Source: Stereocaulon alpinum
Lineage: Eukaryota > Ascomycota > Lecanoromycetes > Lecanorales > Stereocaulaceae
Length of the DNA: 64,000 nt
Reading direction: 5' to 3'
Assembly (NCBI GenBank): GCA_018257865.1
Contig: JAEUBA010000002.1
Location: forward strand, 682,001-746,000
Shown here in pieces: positions 46,495-58,292 of the stretch. The notes below the pieces were generated by a model that saw only the letters and a program-made list of their open reading frames with translations, was not told the DNA's origin and made no database searches. The translations under genes and the position numbers were made by a program. The number at the start of each line of letters is the position of its first letter. Within the stretch, counting starts at the first letter, position 1.

Positions 46495-48772
46495 GTCTCT
46501 GCTGAGTATCGGGAAGTCAACAGCAAGGGGGTTGTTGCTTACCGGAGTGCGTCATCATATCGTTCACCCCAGGCCATACAGATCACTCCTAGCCAAGCCG
46601 GGACCATTTCCCTCCTGCAGAACGGACAAGTGTTCTTTCGCTCCGAAACAAGCCACTCGTAAGCACACTACGTAATTTCGGAGCTAGTATTGGTACCGAA
46701 ACTTTCGGTGTTGAAAGAGACGTGTGACAAGGCAGCAGAGATTCTTAGCGCCCCGAATGCGCCTCATGACTTAGATCATGAAACACATGTCGAACTCTAG
46801 AGGCAGAAAGAGTGCTTACCTCACTTCCTAAGACATGATGACATGGCAAACGTACAGGGTTGTCAGGCATGCCGTTCGCAATCGAGCCGTACCCTATAAG
46901 GCAGACGTAGCATACGTCTCCCGGAGATAACTCTTCGCTCCAAACTATTGGTAGATCTTCAAGAAGATACCATATACAACAAAGTGATCTCGCCATCTCT
47001 GAATGTTGGTTTTGCTTCCGTTGCGTTGACTAGGTGCTTGGAATTGTGGAGACTGACAAAGACGCGGAGGGAACAAATTCCCCAATGTATTCAGCCAACG
47101 TGTTGAGCCAACATAAGTGTCGAAAATAACGGTCGACTCGGTTCCAAATTGAAGTACGAATTGAGATATTAGAAGTGCCGAGTACAAGAACCGATCTGGC
47201 TCAGGGCAATTTCGTTAGTGGTTAAACAAAGAATGGACTGGATTACCCTGATCGTTGATGGTGGCAGGACAACCACATCTTTATTCGCAACGATTAACGA
47301 ACGTCAAGACCAGTGTCGAAGCAGAGGTGCCCAAGAAATCAGCACTGTGTTCATTAACACATATAACAACTATGCTAATTATTGTCCCTTGCAATTCGAC
47401 TCAGCATATGCTGCGAACACTTCGAATATCACTATGCTTCGGACGCCCACCCGCGTCTTGATTGGAGAAGCAATTCCAGCGTAAAGATGGCGTGTGCATC
47501 AGATGACTGAAGGAGTAGTTCCATTTTCGGCCTTCATCGTATCAAGTATCCAATATATCTATATAAGTCCGGCGAAACCGTCAGGCAAACGTTGTCATCT
47601 CGCTTGTGGCCTGGTATCCTGCGAAGCCTCTCAAAAGAAAAGCATGTCGGCTCATCAGTGGAATTCGATTCGTATTAAGTATTGAGCAGTGTAATTGGAA
47701 AGGCTAAAAAGGAAGAATGGAATCACCACATGCCTCGCCGCAATCTATTGTTATGGTTGATTCTATCACGAGAGGTGTATTCATACATCAATGCCACGGC
47801 TTCAGATGACGCGAGCGGCTTCACGGTACCTCTTCGCCGTGAAGTCAGGACCTACAGCTAAACTGGAATGACAAGTTGTACGCATCAGATGATCAGAGAT
47901 CTAGCAACAACTCCATCATGTTGCCCATCAAGCCATTGAGCGTTTCCTTTCGGTCCGTGCGATGTCAGCTATCCGCTGAGGCTTAGCGCATAGGACTATA
48001 ATTTGCGAAATATGTAGTAATACCATGGGACTATAGATCTGCTTTGCTCGACGGTTTGCGAGGTATAGTGACTCAGTCAGCCGTACCGTACGTGATTGCT
48101 GGCGTGGAAAATTGAGATCAGTGAAGTTACACGCACTAGTCCATACCTTACGATGGGAGTCTTGGTGAAGACTTGAGCGTAGGATCCTGTAATCAGGCCC
48201 CAGCCTCAGACAAACGAAGAGCAAGATTTTCTTAAGCGACGGCCGATTGCTGTAGACTTGCATATATCCTTTGTCAGGAAGTCTAAGTCGACTAGCAGAA
48301 ATATGTCAGTTTAGTGTGAGGTATAGAAGGGCTCATCCTTCAAGTAAGCCAACCCTTCAAGTACTGTAAGCAGGACCTTAAACAGCGCCATTGGGCGACA
48401 AGGACGAGCCCCTGAATTCCAGCCTGCCCCAATTATTGCCTTAGGTACTCTGCCTTGGCTGCGGGCCGAATCAGCTGGCAGATACCAATGAGAAGCCATA
48501 CCTGGATCCAAGAGAACCCATCTATGAATTCCCGTCACTCTCCGAAGTTGACTTGACTGCCGCAACAGCACGAATAACTCGTGTCTCTAGCGACGACGCA
48601 AGTTGTTTTCAATACCAAGTTGCGCTAGGTTAGCACCCGCTGTCAGGAAAGCCGCTAATAATAGCAGCATCGTCACGCGTCTTTGTTCCAGATGTTTCAA
48701 CAATGACATTAAGCTATGTTATGAAATGAATTCAGGCCTGAAGGGAGGCCTCTAAAAACCCTTCCCTAGACG
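46495..48772. other. Intergenic, no supported gene
   Basis: 2.3 kb with many short overlapping frames on both strands, none longer than about 110 codons and none with motifs. Probably decayed accessory sequence bordering the core genes to the right. Confidence 0.4.
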
Positions 48773-49645
48773 ATGGCCTCCGTCACCTCCACCTCAGCCC
48801 TCAACCTTGACCCCATCACCCAACCTCTGCAGCGCACTTCCTGGGAGCCCCAAACAGACCACGCTGATGAACCTCCTCCACACATCAATGGGCATGCCAA
48901 CGGACATGCATCCTCCCCACCCTCTACCCCTACCTCGCCAACCTCACCAGAAGACCCTAACAGCGCTCTCGCTGCCATCTCCCTCAACGCCTTCCTCCTT
49001 GGTGCAACGCTCAGTTTTTCGTTCCTTACCACACTTTACTTAGCTTTTCAAGGCAATCCTCTCTGGCGGCTCCCTTTATTTCTTAGCGCTTTATCTCTCT
49101 TCCACTTTCTAGAATACTACACTACGGCGCGCTATAACCCTCTTGCCGCTGGCGTGAACGCTTTTCTACTCAGTCAGAATGGTTGGGCATACAATGTTGC
49201 GCATTCAATGGCCTTTCTTGAGTGTGGGCTGCACTGGTATTTCTATCCTGGATATGAGCTGCTGTCGGATTTTCTGCGGCTACCATGGCTGGCTCTTGGA
49301 TTCACAATGCTAGTGGTCGGACAAACGACAAGAACGATGGCTATGGCACACGCGGGCAGCAACTTCAACCATTTGGTCCAATCTCAGAAGAAAGAGGGTC
49401 ATGAGCTTGTGACAGATGGTATATATGCCTGGCTACGGCATCCGAGTTACTTTGGCTTCTTCTGGTGGGGACTCGGGACGCAGGTCGTGTTGGGAAATGG
49501 GATGTGTCTTGTTGCCTACTCGATTACGTTGTGGAGATTCTTCAGGCATAGGATTGAGAAGGAGGAACGTTTTCTGATTCATTTCTTCGGCTACGACTAC
49601 ATGAGATACAGAGAGAAAACGAGAACTGGAATACCTTTTCTTTGA
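48773..49645 (+). CDS. STE14: Protein-S-isoprenylcysteine O-methyltransferase
   Basis: 290-residue integral membrane enzyme of the ER that methylates the C-terminal prenylcysteine of CaaX proteins such as Ras and the a-factor-type pheromone, using S-adenosylmethionine. Residues 1-65 form a Ser/Pro/Thr-rich disordered N-terminus. Hydrophobic helices follow. The diagnostic C-terminal ICMT motifs are present: the GIYAWLRHPSYFGFFWWGLG segment (216-235) and the EERFLIHFFG...YMRYREKTRTGIPF end with E264/E265. Single exon, ATG start, length slightly above yeast Ste14 owing to the N-terminal extension. It begins the conserved-gene part of the window. Confidence 0.9.
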   Translation: MASVTSTSALNLDPITQPLQRTSWEPQTDHADEPPPHINGHANGHASSPPSTPTSPTSPEDPNSALAAISLNAFLLGATLSFSFLTTLYLAFQGNPLWRLPLFLSALSLFHFLEYYTTARYNPLAAGVNAFLLSQNGWAYNVAHSMAFLECGLHWYFYPGYELLSDFLRLPWLALGFTMLVVGQTTRTMAMAHAGSNFNHLVQSQKKEGHELVTDGIYAWLRHPSYFGFFWWGLGTQVVLGNGMCLVAYSITLWRFFRHRIEKEERFLIHFFGYDYMRYREKTRTGIPFL

Positions 49646-51040
49646 TCAATGGCAATTGCAGGACGAGCTTCGTACGGCATTTTGGGCGTAAATGGAATGA
49701 TAGCATACCGCACGGTGACGCCTCAGGAGCATGTCATGGGCATACAGGGTAAGGCGCGTTTATCACGAGCATATCACGAGCATTGCAGGCGAGTAATGGA
49801 TCTGAAGATGGTCTCATAGCGAAGGCGTAACGTCTGGATATCGGCTGCACCTCTTGTGGTGTATTTCCCAGAATAATCTGCAATATCCTTACATTAATGA
49901 ACGATCATTGCACTACCGAAGTCCTATCCTCGACTTAGCTGCTGGGCATGGGATAGTCTCGTCAGCTTAACTTGCGTGGGCGATAGGTCGCTGCCCAAAT
50001 GCTACCCATATACCGTTCCTGGAATCATGTAGGAACCTCGAAAATGGCCAGATGGCAAAGATGCTGACGCGGTACGGTAAATCCACAATTTCTGGTTCGT
50101 CCCGAATGTGTCCAGCACTGTCTCTCCGAATGGCGACCTTTTCAATGCTGACCCCCTCATTCCATTCAAAATCCACCACGCATACCGAAACGGCAACATG
50201 TAAACAATCGCTAACCATTAGCTTCTCAGAACTATCCACGCTAAGCCATTAGCTCTCCTACAGCCCATTATATAATGAACTATTCAAACAAAGACATTCG
50301 ACAGCGAACATTGAGGCTCTCGAAGTGGGTTAGCGCCTCGTCGTCGTCACATGGTGATGAGGTTTAGTAGGCCTGGCTGAAGGGGATGAAAGCCCGCAGT
50401 GCGGTCCATCTGCAACCCTAATTTGCTACAGAGCGTCCATTCCATCACTCACCATTGCGGGAAGGACCCATTTTTCGAACGATCTTCCCTGACATTGCTA
50501 CAATACCCACTCTTGTACATTATCAATTTGTTGGAACCCAGCTATAATATCACAGCGTAACTGACATATGTAGCTGCGAAATCTACTCAGACACCGTCAT
50601 CGCAGCTTTAACAGAGCCTGCAGCGCTGCGGGCTCACTGCCCTTCAACATTCATAATGGGAAAGATGTGACTGTCATTAGACCTAAACCGCGCCGCGGTG
50701 TTTCCACGTATGTGGTCTGGAGAACTCCACTAATGCTGGTCCAACGCTTAGCATGTCCGTCTCTCATTAGACGATGAGTTTTCAGGATTTTTTCCAAGCC
50801 TAAACTGCTGTACCATCCCAAGTCATTGTGCGCTTTCATGAATCCCATTGCTCGGCTGGCTTAAAATTCAATCTATTGTCAAGGTAGTATAGACTGATGA
50901 GAGAAGAGGAAAAGTGGCTCATCACATTATGTCTCATGTTATATTGAGCATTAGACATTAGCATACTTACAGATACCACAACATGTCGAGCCGTCAACAC
51001 CTTGCTAAGCACAACGACCAGAAAGATGCACACCCCGAAA
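49646..51040. other. Intergenic, no supported gene
   Basis: 1.4 kb. A 90-codon minus-strand frame at 49,967-50,239 looks mildly protein-like but has no motif. Nothing else. Confidence 0.4.
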
Positions 51041-51796
51041 TCACACCTTCCACACTCTCCTCGCAAACGTCAAGTTCCGCTTAGATGCTGTGATACGTTC
51101 GATCAGCGCATCATAGAAATCCTTGGTATATTGAGTCCAGCTCCCAATCTCATGAGACACCTCGAAGACCTCATCGGACAGCCAAGCATGGAAAAAAGCG
51201 AACGCAATCACTTTATCCTCATCAGCCTTCGAGTACCGCTTCCCACTGAACATGCGTCTCCAGGCTTCGAGGATATCAGGTGGAGGTTTAGACAAGCCAA
51301 ACATCTCTGTGACTCTCGCTTCGTTGTTGTGGAAGTACGGGCCTTGATTGTGGGAGATGTCCGCTTGAGTGAGTGGGCAGTCTTCATTGAGGCATGGCTT
51401 GGAGGAATCGGGGATGAGCTCTTCCGGAGTCTGGCCTGGCGGGAAAACGTAAGTCTGGCCGGAAGGGAAAACGTAGAGATTTGACTCTTCGACTTGAGAG
51501 GGGAGATTGTCCGCTGCTCGTGCGTGGTAGCCCATGCCTGCGGGATCGAGCCCCGATGCCGTTTGTCGAGCCACGAAAGATACCGCCTCGAGCTTCTTGA
51601 TTTGAACCTTTCGTTCCATCTCGACCTTTGTTTCGGCCCAGGCCTGACGGATGTAAGGGAAGAGGTGCGGCCATCTCATCGGGGCAGTGGAGTCTTGGGG
51701 ACGAGTCTCATGTCTTACTGATGATGTCTGAGGATTGTTAGCACTTGAGGAAGCGGGAGACTGACCTTTAGTCGAGGCCGTGGTAGCGGCTGCCAT
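51041..51796 (-). CDS. Hypothetical protein (251 aa)
   Basis: Uninterrupted frame from an ATG at 51,796. The first 45 residues are low-complexity Ala/Ser/Thr/Pro. An internal short repeat YVFPSGQT-YVFPPGQT lies near residue 107. Then comes CPLTQADI, followed after about 30 residues by PPPDILEAWRRM. These two short stretches resemble the SprT-like family's N-terminal signature (CTQxDID) and PPPKVQQALKRL, but there is no WGPD block and no zinc motif, so any relation is weak. No signal peptide or membrane segment. The 3' end lies near a possible donor (GTGTGA), so a further exon is possible. Confidence 0.5.
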   Translation of the reverse strand: MAAATTASTKGQSPASSSANNPQTSSVRHETRPQDSTAPMRWPHLFPYIRQAWAETKVEMERKVQIKKLEAVSFVARQTASGLDPAGMGYHARAADNLPSQVEESNLYVFPSGQTYVFPPGQTPEELIPDSSKPCLNEDCPLTQADISHNQGPYFHNNEARVTEMFGLSKPPPDILEAWRRMFSGKRYSKADEDKVIAFAFFHAWLSDEVFEVSHEIGSWTQYTKDFYDALIERITASKRNLTFARRVWKV

Positions 51797-52271
51797 CTCG
51801 GTGCCTTCCGTGTACTCTGCTTGTCAGCGACTCAGAGAATTCGAGTGAGATTGACGTGCTTACCTTCGAAGTTGGTGAAGACTACTCCAAACCCTGAGAA
51901 GGAAAGGGAATTGGAATAAGGAGGGAAAGAGCCGACTGATAAGGACGTGCATCAGACAATGGAATTGATGTTTTACCAATCTTGACAATACATTGTACAC
52001 TTTCTTTATCAGAAAAGCTTCTTTGATCTGGGGACAAAGACTGGAGGCGATTGAGACATGGCTTTTACTTCACAGCATGTTAACAGACATGTGCTATTGG
52101 CCTAGATCTTCGCAGACGTCGGTAGTGCTTAGTAGAGGTGCAAAGCGTCACCATAGCTAAAGTGTGTGACAACCTTGGACTATGTGAATCTGGACCTTGT
52201 TTCCCATATCTCAATCAGGTTAGATTGGGGACAAATGTTGCGATCAGAGGGGGAATTCGGAATCTGCGGCT
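51797..52271. other. Intergenic, no gene seen
   Basis: Between the hypothetical gene and the 3' end of the HET pseudogene; may hold a lost C-terminal exon of the latter, but none is recognisable. Confidence 0.35.
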
Positions 52272-53933
52272 TTACCTCAAATCTACCATGATGGGCAATT
52301 GACACGAGAGTACACGGTCACAATTCCACATCAATGAAGCTCCATCAAACATTCCGAACTTCGATAGATCGGGGTTGGATCTGTTCAAACCCATATGCGT
52401 CTCCCAGTAGTAGAGAAAGCTCTCTGTGTATTCGTTAGACGCTTCCTCGCCGCTCGGCATTATGTCGCAGCATAAGGTCCGCCAGAAGACATCTATGTCG
52501 TCCTCAAGGGTATGATACGGCAAGATATTGGAGGCAGGCTCCCAGCTCTTGATCAACCAATCTCTTCGAGAATCAAGCAAATCATCCATATCAACGCGTA
52601 GGCTCTCTCCAGCTTGTAAGGCAGCGGTCGATGGATTTGGACCTTCGCCGACCTAATTGACAATCCCGATAACGCGTCCAGAGATGCGGAGAACGTCACG
52701 CGAATCAGACATAGTCGTTTCTAGCTTCGAATAGCCTGAAGCTTTGAAAGGCGTCTCTGCCACATGGAAAGCGTGACGACCGTTGTGAGGACCCCAAAGT
52801 GGAACCCAAGACGGTAACCCTCTCTGAGTTGCCTTAGCGGGTGTCGTTACATATGGCAAGATATCTAAAGAGTTTTGCTTAAGCAAGCATGCAGTAGCGA
52901 CGTTGAGCAGTACCACTTCATAGCTAGCATTATAATCTGCCCGAATTGCGTCCGAAGTGTTGGCATTCCCAATAATGCCACCAAGTGCAAAGATGTTGTC
53001 GCGGGGGTCCGTTGCACCGCACTGGCTGGCGAGATGAAGAGCGTCCACAATATCAATCTCACGGCCCTACACGAGCCTCTCTCTGTAATTGTCCATGAGG
53101 AAAAACATAACAAAGCCTAACATAGATTCCCTCTTGCCAGCCCAGCCTCGAAAAGCGCGTCGATTTATTGCCACGACAGCAAAACCCAGATTCTTCCAGG
53201 GTAGAGTCTGTTGGCCAAGTACAAAGGTGGCGCTGGAAGCTAATGCAGCTTCTTGGAGAACCCAGACACGGCGAAACCACGATAGTCCGAACAGCCATTC
53301 CAGACTTCGCCAAAACCGCTCGTCACCAAGGCTGTCCTCATAGTCAGGCACAGAATACCGATTCATCCACTCGTCTCTTTCAATTGCGGAGAGCTCGTGC
53401 AGTACCCTATCAACCACATCTACGGTATCACCACCTTCCCGGTCTTCGCCGAGCCATATGACGACTTGCTGGGCGGACTTGTAGATGTCGCCCATCATAC
53501 TTACTTGCTGGTTCCGCTCAGGAATGGATCCTTGGCTGATACAAACAGCATCGATCCATAGCACCCGTTCGCGGTCCGCGTATCGTAGGTGATGCAAAGC
53601 GCAGAAAAGATTCTGAGTGACGAGGAAAGACATGTTACAACAAATGGTGGGGCGCTTCTCCGTCGTATCCCCCCAGGTATATGAGAGTGCTTCATAGTCC
53701 CCCACATCTTCTACGATGCGCTGTTCGAGCGTAAATGGGACTTTGTCCTGATCGGATCCTGCTAGTAAACGAAGAACACGGAAAGCCGAAGGGTGCGTCA
53801 ATGGGGAGTGGACGTACGAATGCGTGCCAGTGTCAGGTTCGAGACCCGTTGTTTTGTCCATTCTCCCAACAATACTGTAAATCAAGTAGAGGCGGTTGGG
53901 ACAACTGGCAGCCGACTTATCTTTGGGGGCCAT
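52272..53933 (-). pseudogene. HET-domain protein with two in-frame TAG stops
   Basis: One continuous minus-strand frame from an ATG at 53,933 encodes a heterokaryon-incompatibility (HET, PF06985) protein, the family that triggers cell death on non-self fusion. HET motifs: YEALSYTWGD, NLFCALHHLR, LWIDAVCISQ, ERNQQVSMMGDIYKSA, VVIWLGE, and later FRRVWVLQEA and ATDPRDNIFALGG. The frame is broken by TAG at 53,067-53,069 (between RERLV and GREID) and at 52,653-52,655 (between IGIVN and VGEG). The sequence stays in register across both, so each is a simple nonsense change, for example CAG to TAG. The usual C-terminal GLGP-type region is not seen before the frame ends at 52,272. Likely inactive unless the stops are spliced out or are errors. 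Confidence 0.78.
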
Positions 53934-54039
53934 CTGATGTGATTGGGTCTTCAGAGCGGACGACTGGAGACAGGAAATTAGGCTAGGAGGGGCTGCCCTC
54001 AATACCGATGATCATGGGCGTTGTTTACTGGATCTTATC

Positions 54040-56184
54040 TTAGAGCTTGCTAGTCTCCTGTAGTCCACCACTCATGAACGGCCCTTCCTCTTGTTGAGCT
54101 CTGCCAAGAAGAACCATCTCCCGGCCTCCTTGAGTGCCCCACCATGTAAGACACAATGCAGAGCGATCGACATCCATGTCCCCTTTGCTAATGACATCCC
54201 ATAATCTCTGCCTGCAATTTTGAACCTGCTTTGCGTCTTGAATGCTGTTCAAGGCTTCTGCTGTAATAGGCAGCCAGTCGTGTAGCTGATCGACAGCTAG
54301 AAAAGGTAGGGCATCGATGAGTGTTAGCACCAGAACCGATTGTTCCGAGAGAAGTGATTTATCAGCAGCTTCAGGACCAGCATCTGAGGTCGTCTGCGGC
54401 TGCAACAGCATCGGCGAGGCTGTTTCCAGCCGGAAACGTACGATCTCAAGTAGCGTAGAGGGCAATAGCGGCTGGCTATCGGAGATGGGCGAGGGTGGCG
54501 ATGTGATACGTATGAGCGTCTTGACAGCCATGCGGAACTGTCGAGGGGACAGATTCTGTGGGAAGACTGCGAAGAGAGTGTCAACATACGGATGTATGTG
54601 ACGGGCAAGGAGCTCTGAATTATGAGGAGCCGAGAGCACGGCAAGCATCACGCTGTGCGCCGCCTCGAATATTTCAAGCAGCCTTGGATCGCTGCCGAGG
54701 CCTAGATATGGTGTAGCTGCGCCGAGCAGCAGTCGTTCGTTGAGCTCAGGAGGAAGTACAACGGCGAAGTGCTCGGCTGTGTTCAGGAAGTAGAGATCAT
54801 GGCATCGATCTAGGGGATGTTGAGGTATGCTGCCTGCTGATGTTGGTCGGATATCCTGGAGAAAGGCTTCGGTCTGCACTGGGTACTGCGAGACAATGTC
54901 GATGGCCGTAAGATACACAAAGGTGTACTGTGAAAACGCATTTGCCCCTAGGCGCGAGGAAATAAAGTAAAGATGTCGTAAGATCTGAAGTGTCTGGATG
55001 GCAATGAAGGGCGCTGTAACTGGTCAGCTTCGAACACGACCCGAGTGAACTCAGCAGGCTTACCTCCATCTGCTGGAATGCTTGCATCGCTCAGAACACG
55101 GCCTAGTAGTGATCGTAGGACAATGACAACAGCGAACATAGTAGACTTCAGTGTCCTCCAAAGAAGTGGCAAAGTTGTCCTCAGCGTCTGTTCGCTCAGA
55201 TACGTAGCCTCCTCAGTGACGTCTATCTCTGATAGTTTGTTTTGCCGCCACTGAACACAGAGAGACCTCGTAAACGTCGACAAATCCTTGACTATGGCAA
55301 ACAGCAGATCCACGTCCTGCACGTTCTCCACCGAGAATGCTATCAGGCGTGACAATGGCCCCAGAGACGCCACCAAGGGGCTAGTAGCCATGCGTTGAGA
55401 TTGTATGTACGTAGATGACTTGGCAGACCAATCGAACTTCATCTTAGTGCTCTGCGTCACGTCTGCATCAATGGTGCTGAGAAAGTAACCGTTATGTAGC
55501 CCCTCCTTTGAGAAGAACGGAGCCTGGACCAAGACAGGAAGGAGCATGTCATGACTTAGGTTCATCTTCTCGCTAACACTCAGGAGATCGAAGATATAGC
55601 TAAGAGTCAGTGTTACGCTATTCGCAGCAAGATTGTTGCTAGCCTCGCCCTCTCGTAGAGCGAGGTTGACCGCTGTGACAGCAGCGCTCTCCAGTGTCCT
55701 TCGTAGAGGGTGAGATATGTTCCTTTCTCCTCGCTCTCCAAAGCCAACTAGTAGCCCAGCTAGGGCGCATAGATGTCTCCACCGCGGCGATTTGTCGTCC
55801 GCGCCCTTGATTACTGCTATAGCCCATTCTTCTCTACTCAAAGTTGAGCGTGTGGATGGGTTGGAAGGAGCCGCTGGCGATTCGTCTTGCCGGACTAATT
55901 GGATAGCTGCAGAGTTGAAGATGCTGAGTATGCGGATAGTGGTTCTGAGACCATCTCGGCGCTGCCATATCGAAGGGGCGGAGAGAAGCTGGGAAGTGAG
56001 GAGAGTGATGTTTAGAGCATTCGATAAGAGCGTAAGTAGAGTCGTAGCAGAGCCGAGGAGTCTGCGATTGTCAGCCAAGCAGTCCTGAGAAGGGGATAAT
56101 GGTATGCTACCTCGAGACATCCTGCTCGTCCGAGCCGCTCTGTAAGGCGCGGAGAAGGGTGGCTAGAGATCTATCGGAGTACAT
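54040..56184 (-). CDS. PEX8: Peroxin Pex8-like (annotated Pex17 in some fungi)
   Basis: 683-residue protein from exons 56,111-56,184, 55,064-56,061 and 54,040-55,019 (introns of 49 and 44 bp). It starts MYSDRSLATLLRALQSGS and continues SRLLGSATTLLTLLSNALN, the usual beginning of the filamentous-fungal Pex8 family. The body is helical throughout. Near the C-terminus CLTWWGTQGGREMVLLGR is the family's conserved block, and the last three residues are SKL, a canonical type-1 peroxisomal targeting signal, as expected for Pex8, an intraperoxisomal protein linking docking and RING complexes during matrix protein import. No defects seen. The gene is divergent from the cupin gene. Confidence 0.82.
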
Positions 56185-56764
56185 AGCTAGACTTTCATCG
56201 CGCTAATCCACCCTCTACTACTGCGTTGACCTCGCCGTAACCATTAGACTGGGTAGGTTTAGATATGACATCAATTCGCTGATCGTCCGAAGACGTTCTA
56301 GTAGAAGGGTTCACGGCCCTGCCGGCCACTTAAGGGACTGACGCCCGGAAACTCCAAGAGAGAGCCCTAGAGAGAGCCCTCCAAGCGCGAGGACCGCAGG
56401 TTCTGGGGACTAGTTACGTCACGTGAACGACCAGCTTTGGGGGCCACAAGTGTGCACGGGCTCGAGCCCTATGAGTGGCCGGCGGAACAGAATGGCCACT
56501 TGAGCGGTGGAGCCTTCTAACGAGGGATATTGGGGTAACTTTCTACGTATCACCTCCAGGTGCCGAACACATTAACGTCTCTAACTTAGGCTGTAACTCT
56601 AGCCTCTAAATCCACAGGTGCTTATGAATCCTCTACTGACCTTCGTAGTAGATGGGAAGCCATACCTGCCTTACGTACCTGGAAACCCTTCTACTCTGTA
56701 AAGCCTACGCTGCGAACTCTTTGTCAATCCACACTCTATGACCTTGTGCCTCCAACACTTAGCA
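56185..56764. promoter_or_regulatory. Divergent intergenic region, PEX8 and cupin
   Basis: 580 bp between the two start codons; it must contain both promoters. No specific site is identified. Confidence 0.4.
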
Positions 56765-57151
56765 ATGTCCACCCCAACTCCCTCAGGTCCCCTAAACCTC
56801 ACCTACCTCCTCACCAAGTTCTCCGACCACTGGTCCCAACGCACAATCGGCACTCTGAATGATTACGAGATCAAACTCGCAAAGCTGCTTGGAGAATTTG
56901 TATGGCACTCGCACCCTGACACCGATGAGATGTTTCTCGTGCTCTCTGGTACACTGAACATCCAATTGCGAGATAGGAATGTGATGTTGAATCCTGGAGA
57001 GGTGTTCGTGGTCCCAAAAGGTGTGGAGCACTGTCCGAAAGCTGACAAGGAGGTTGCGGTGATGTTGTTGGAGCCGAAGGGGGTTGTGAACACGGGAAAC
57101 AGCGATAGAGGGGACTTGACGATTGCGCCTAGGGCTATGGATGAGGATTGA
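56765..57151 (+). CDS. Small single-domain cupin
   Basis: 128-residue cupin-fold protein. Cupin motif 1 is the HSHPDTDEMFLVLSG segment (metal-ligand His, His and Glu), and motif 2 is PGEVFVVPKGVEHCPKA with the fourth ligand His. Metal site intact. Such small fungal cupins (cupin_2 type) have no settled function. The start chosen is the Met before STPTPSG; an upstream in-frame ATG at 56,738 would add nine residues. Single exon. Confidence 0.8.
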   Translation: MSTPTPSGPLNLTYLLTKFSDHWSQRTIGTLNDYEIKLAKLLGEFVWHSHPDTDEMFLVLSGTLNIQLRDRNVMLNPGEVFVVPKGVEHCPKADKEVAVMLLEPKGVVNTGNSDRGDLTIAPRAMDED

Positions 57152-57520
57152 GGTCTGGGGAGAGGGTTCTGAGGCTTGGTTCTGAGATTGGCAGCTTGAG
57201 AGGTAGTATGTAGGGAAGCGATTGCCCGAAATCTAAGCCCAGAAGTTGCTCAATTAGGATAGAAGGATTTACCCTTACTGTAGTCGTACAACCCCCAAGT
57301 CCTGAGTGGGCCCTGGAGCCGCGTGTCTTGGGGCGCCTGAACGCAACGCCGATGCACTAAAGCCGTAATTTCCGGGCGGTGACCACTAACTGTAAGCCTG
57401 AACTAACCTTCTCTGATTGGATTCTGAAGCTTCAAGCTCCCATTACAAGCACGTCTTCACGCAGCCAACGTCAGACGCTTCTACGATGATACCTTGACTA
57501 TCGCGCTCCTATCGCCTTCA
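57152..57520. other. Intergenic with a three-codon uORF
   Basis: 369 bp. Just upstream of the TMEM170-like start is a minimal upstream ORF, ATG ATA CCT TGA, beginning at 57,486. No other feature. Confidence 0.4.
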
Positions 57521-58129
57521 ATGGTATCCTACAACACCACCACCGAAGTCCCTACAGACTACACAACCCCCAGCTTCCCCTCCCTCTACTGGCTCATTGG
57601 CCCCCCAGACGTCGTCCAAGCCGCCTTTCTCTACCACATCCGTGACATATGGCGCTTCACACTCTTCTGGACTATCATTATATTTGAAGCCGCTCACTTG
57701 GCTGTCGCATTATATGCTGTGGTGATTGTGTGGTGGGGTGGGAGGAAGCCATCGTCAAAAGCCGGCACTGCGAAGGCTGATGGGGAGAAAGAGAATAGAG
57801 AAAAGGAAGATGTTGGCGAGGTAAAAAGTGGAGGAGGGTTGGGAAAGCTGAAGGTACTGTGGATAGTGCCAGTTGTTTATGGGGTTGTGGCAGGCGTGGA
57901 GGCAGTGTTGGCGGGAAGTGTCGTTGGGTTGATGTGAGTGATCTAGCTATATACCACTACGGAAAGGGAGAAGGCTTAATACGAATGGAGAAGGCTCACA
58001 AATGGCAGGTTGGGAGCCATCTATAATGCTGGTGGCTTCAAAATGTCGACATGGATCCCATTTGTGTGGTCAATCATCAGTGTGCTGGTCCTCATATTGT
58101 CCTCGTTCTCGATACAAGGAGGGCTATGA
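57521..58129 (+). CDS. TMEM170-family membrane protein
   Basis: 177 residues from exons 57,521-57,933 and 58,009-58,129 (75-bp intron). Three predicted helices: RFTLFWTIIIFEAAHLAVALY; VLWIVPVVYGVVAGVEAVLAG running into SVVGLMLGAIYNAG across the splice; and STWIPFVWSIISVLVLIL. The pattern and the motifs IRDIWRFTLFW and MSTWIPFVW match TMEM170A/B relatives, ER and nuclear-envelope proteins that in animals affect ER sheet shape and nuclear pore formation. A charged Lys/Glu-rich loop separates helices 1 and 2. The fungal role is inferred only. Confidence 0.82.
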
Positions 58130-58292
58130 GCATTGTTATAGCTCTTGCTTCAGCAAGCTCTAAGTTCGACTTAGATGTCTTCCAAGTCTACATGTTGGAG
58201 AGCCTTCCGCCCGCCAACGTCAACGGCAGTAAGTGTCCCTGATCAGGCTCCAATTGGGACTTATTGTACTGATGTGACATAGCCTCTCATTT

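Noticed and set aside
53067..53069. Reading the HET TAG as the end of a short intron (GTGTAG acceptor)
   Set aside because: The protein stays HET-like and in register on both sides without removing sequence, and no consensus donor lies at a typical distance; a nonsense change is simpler.
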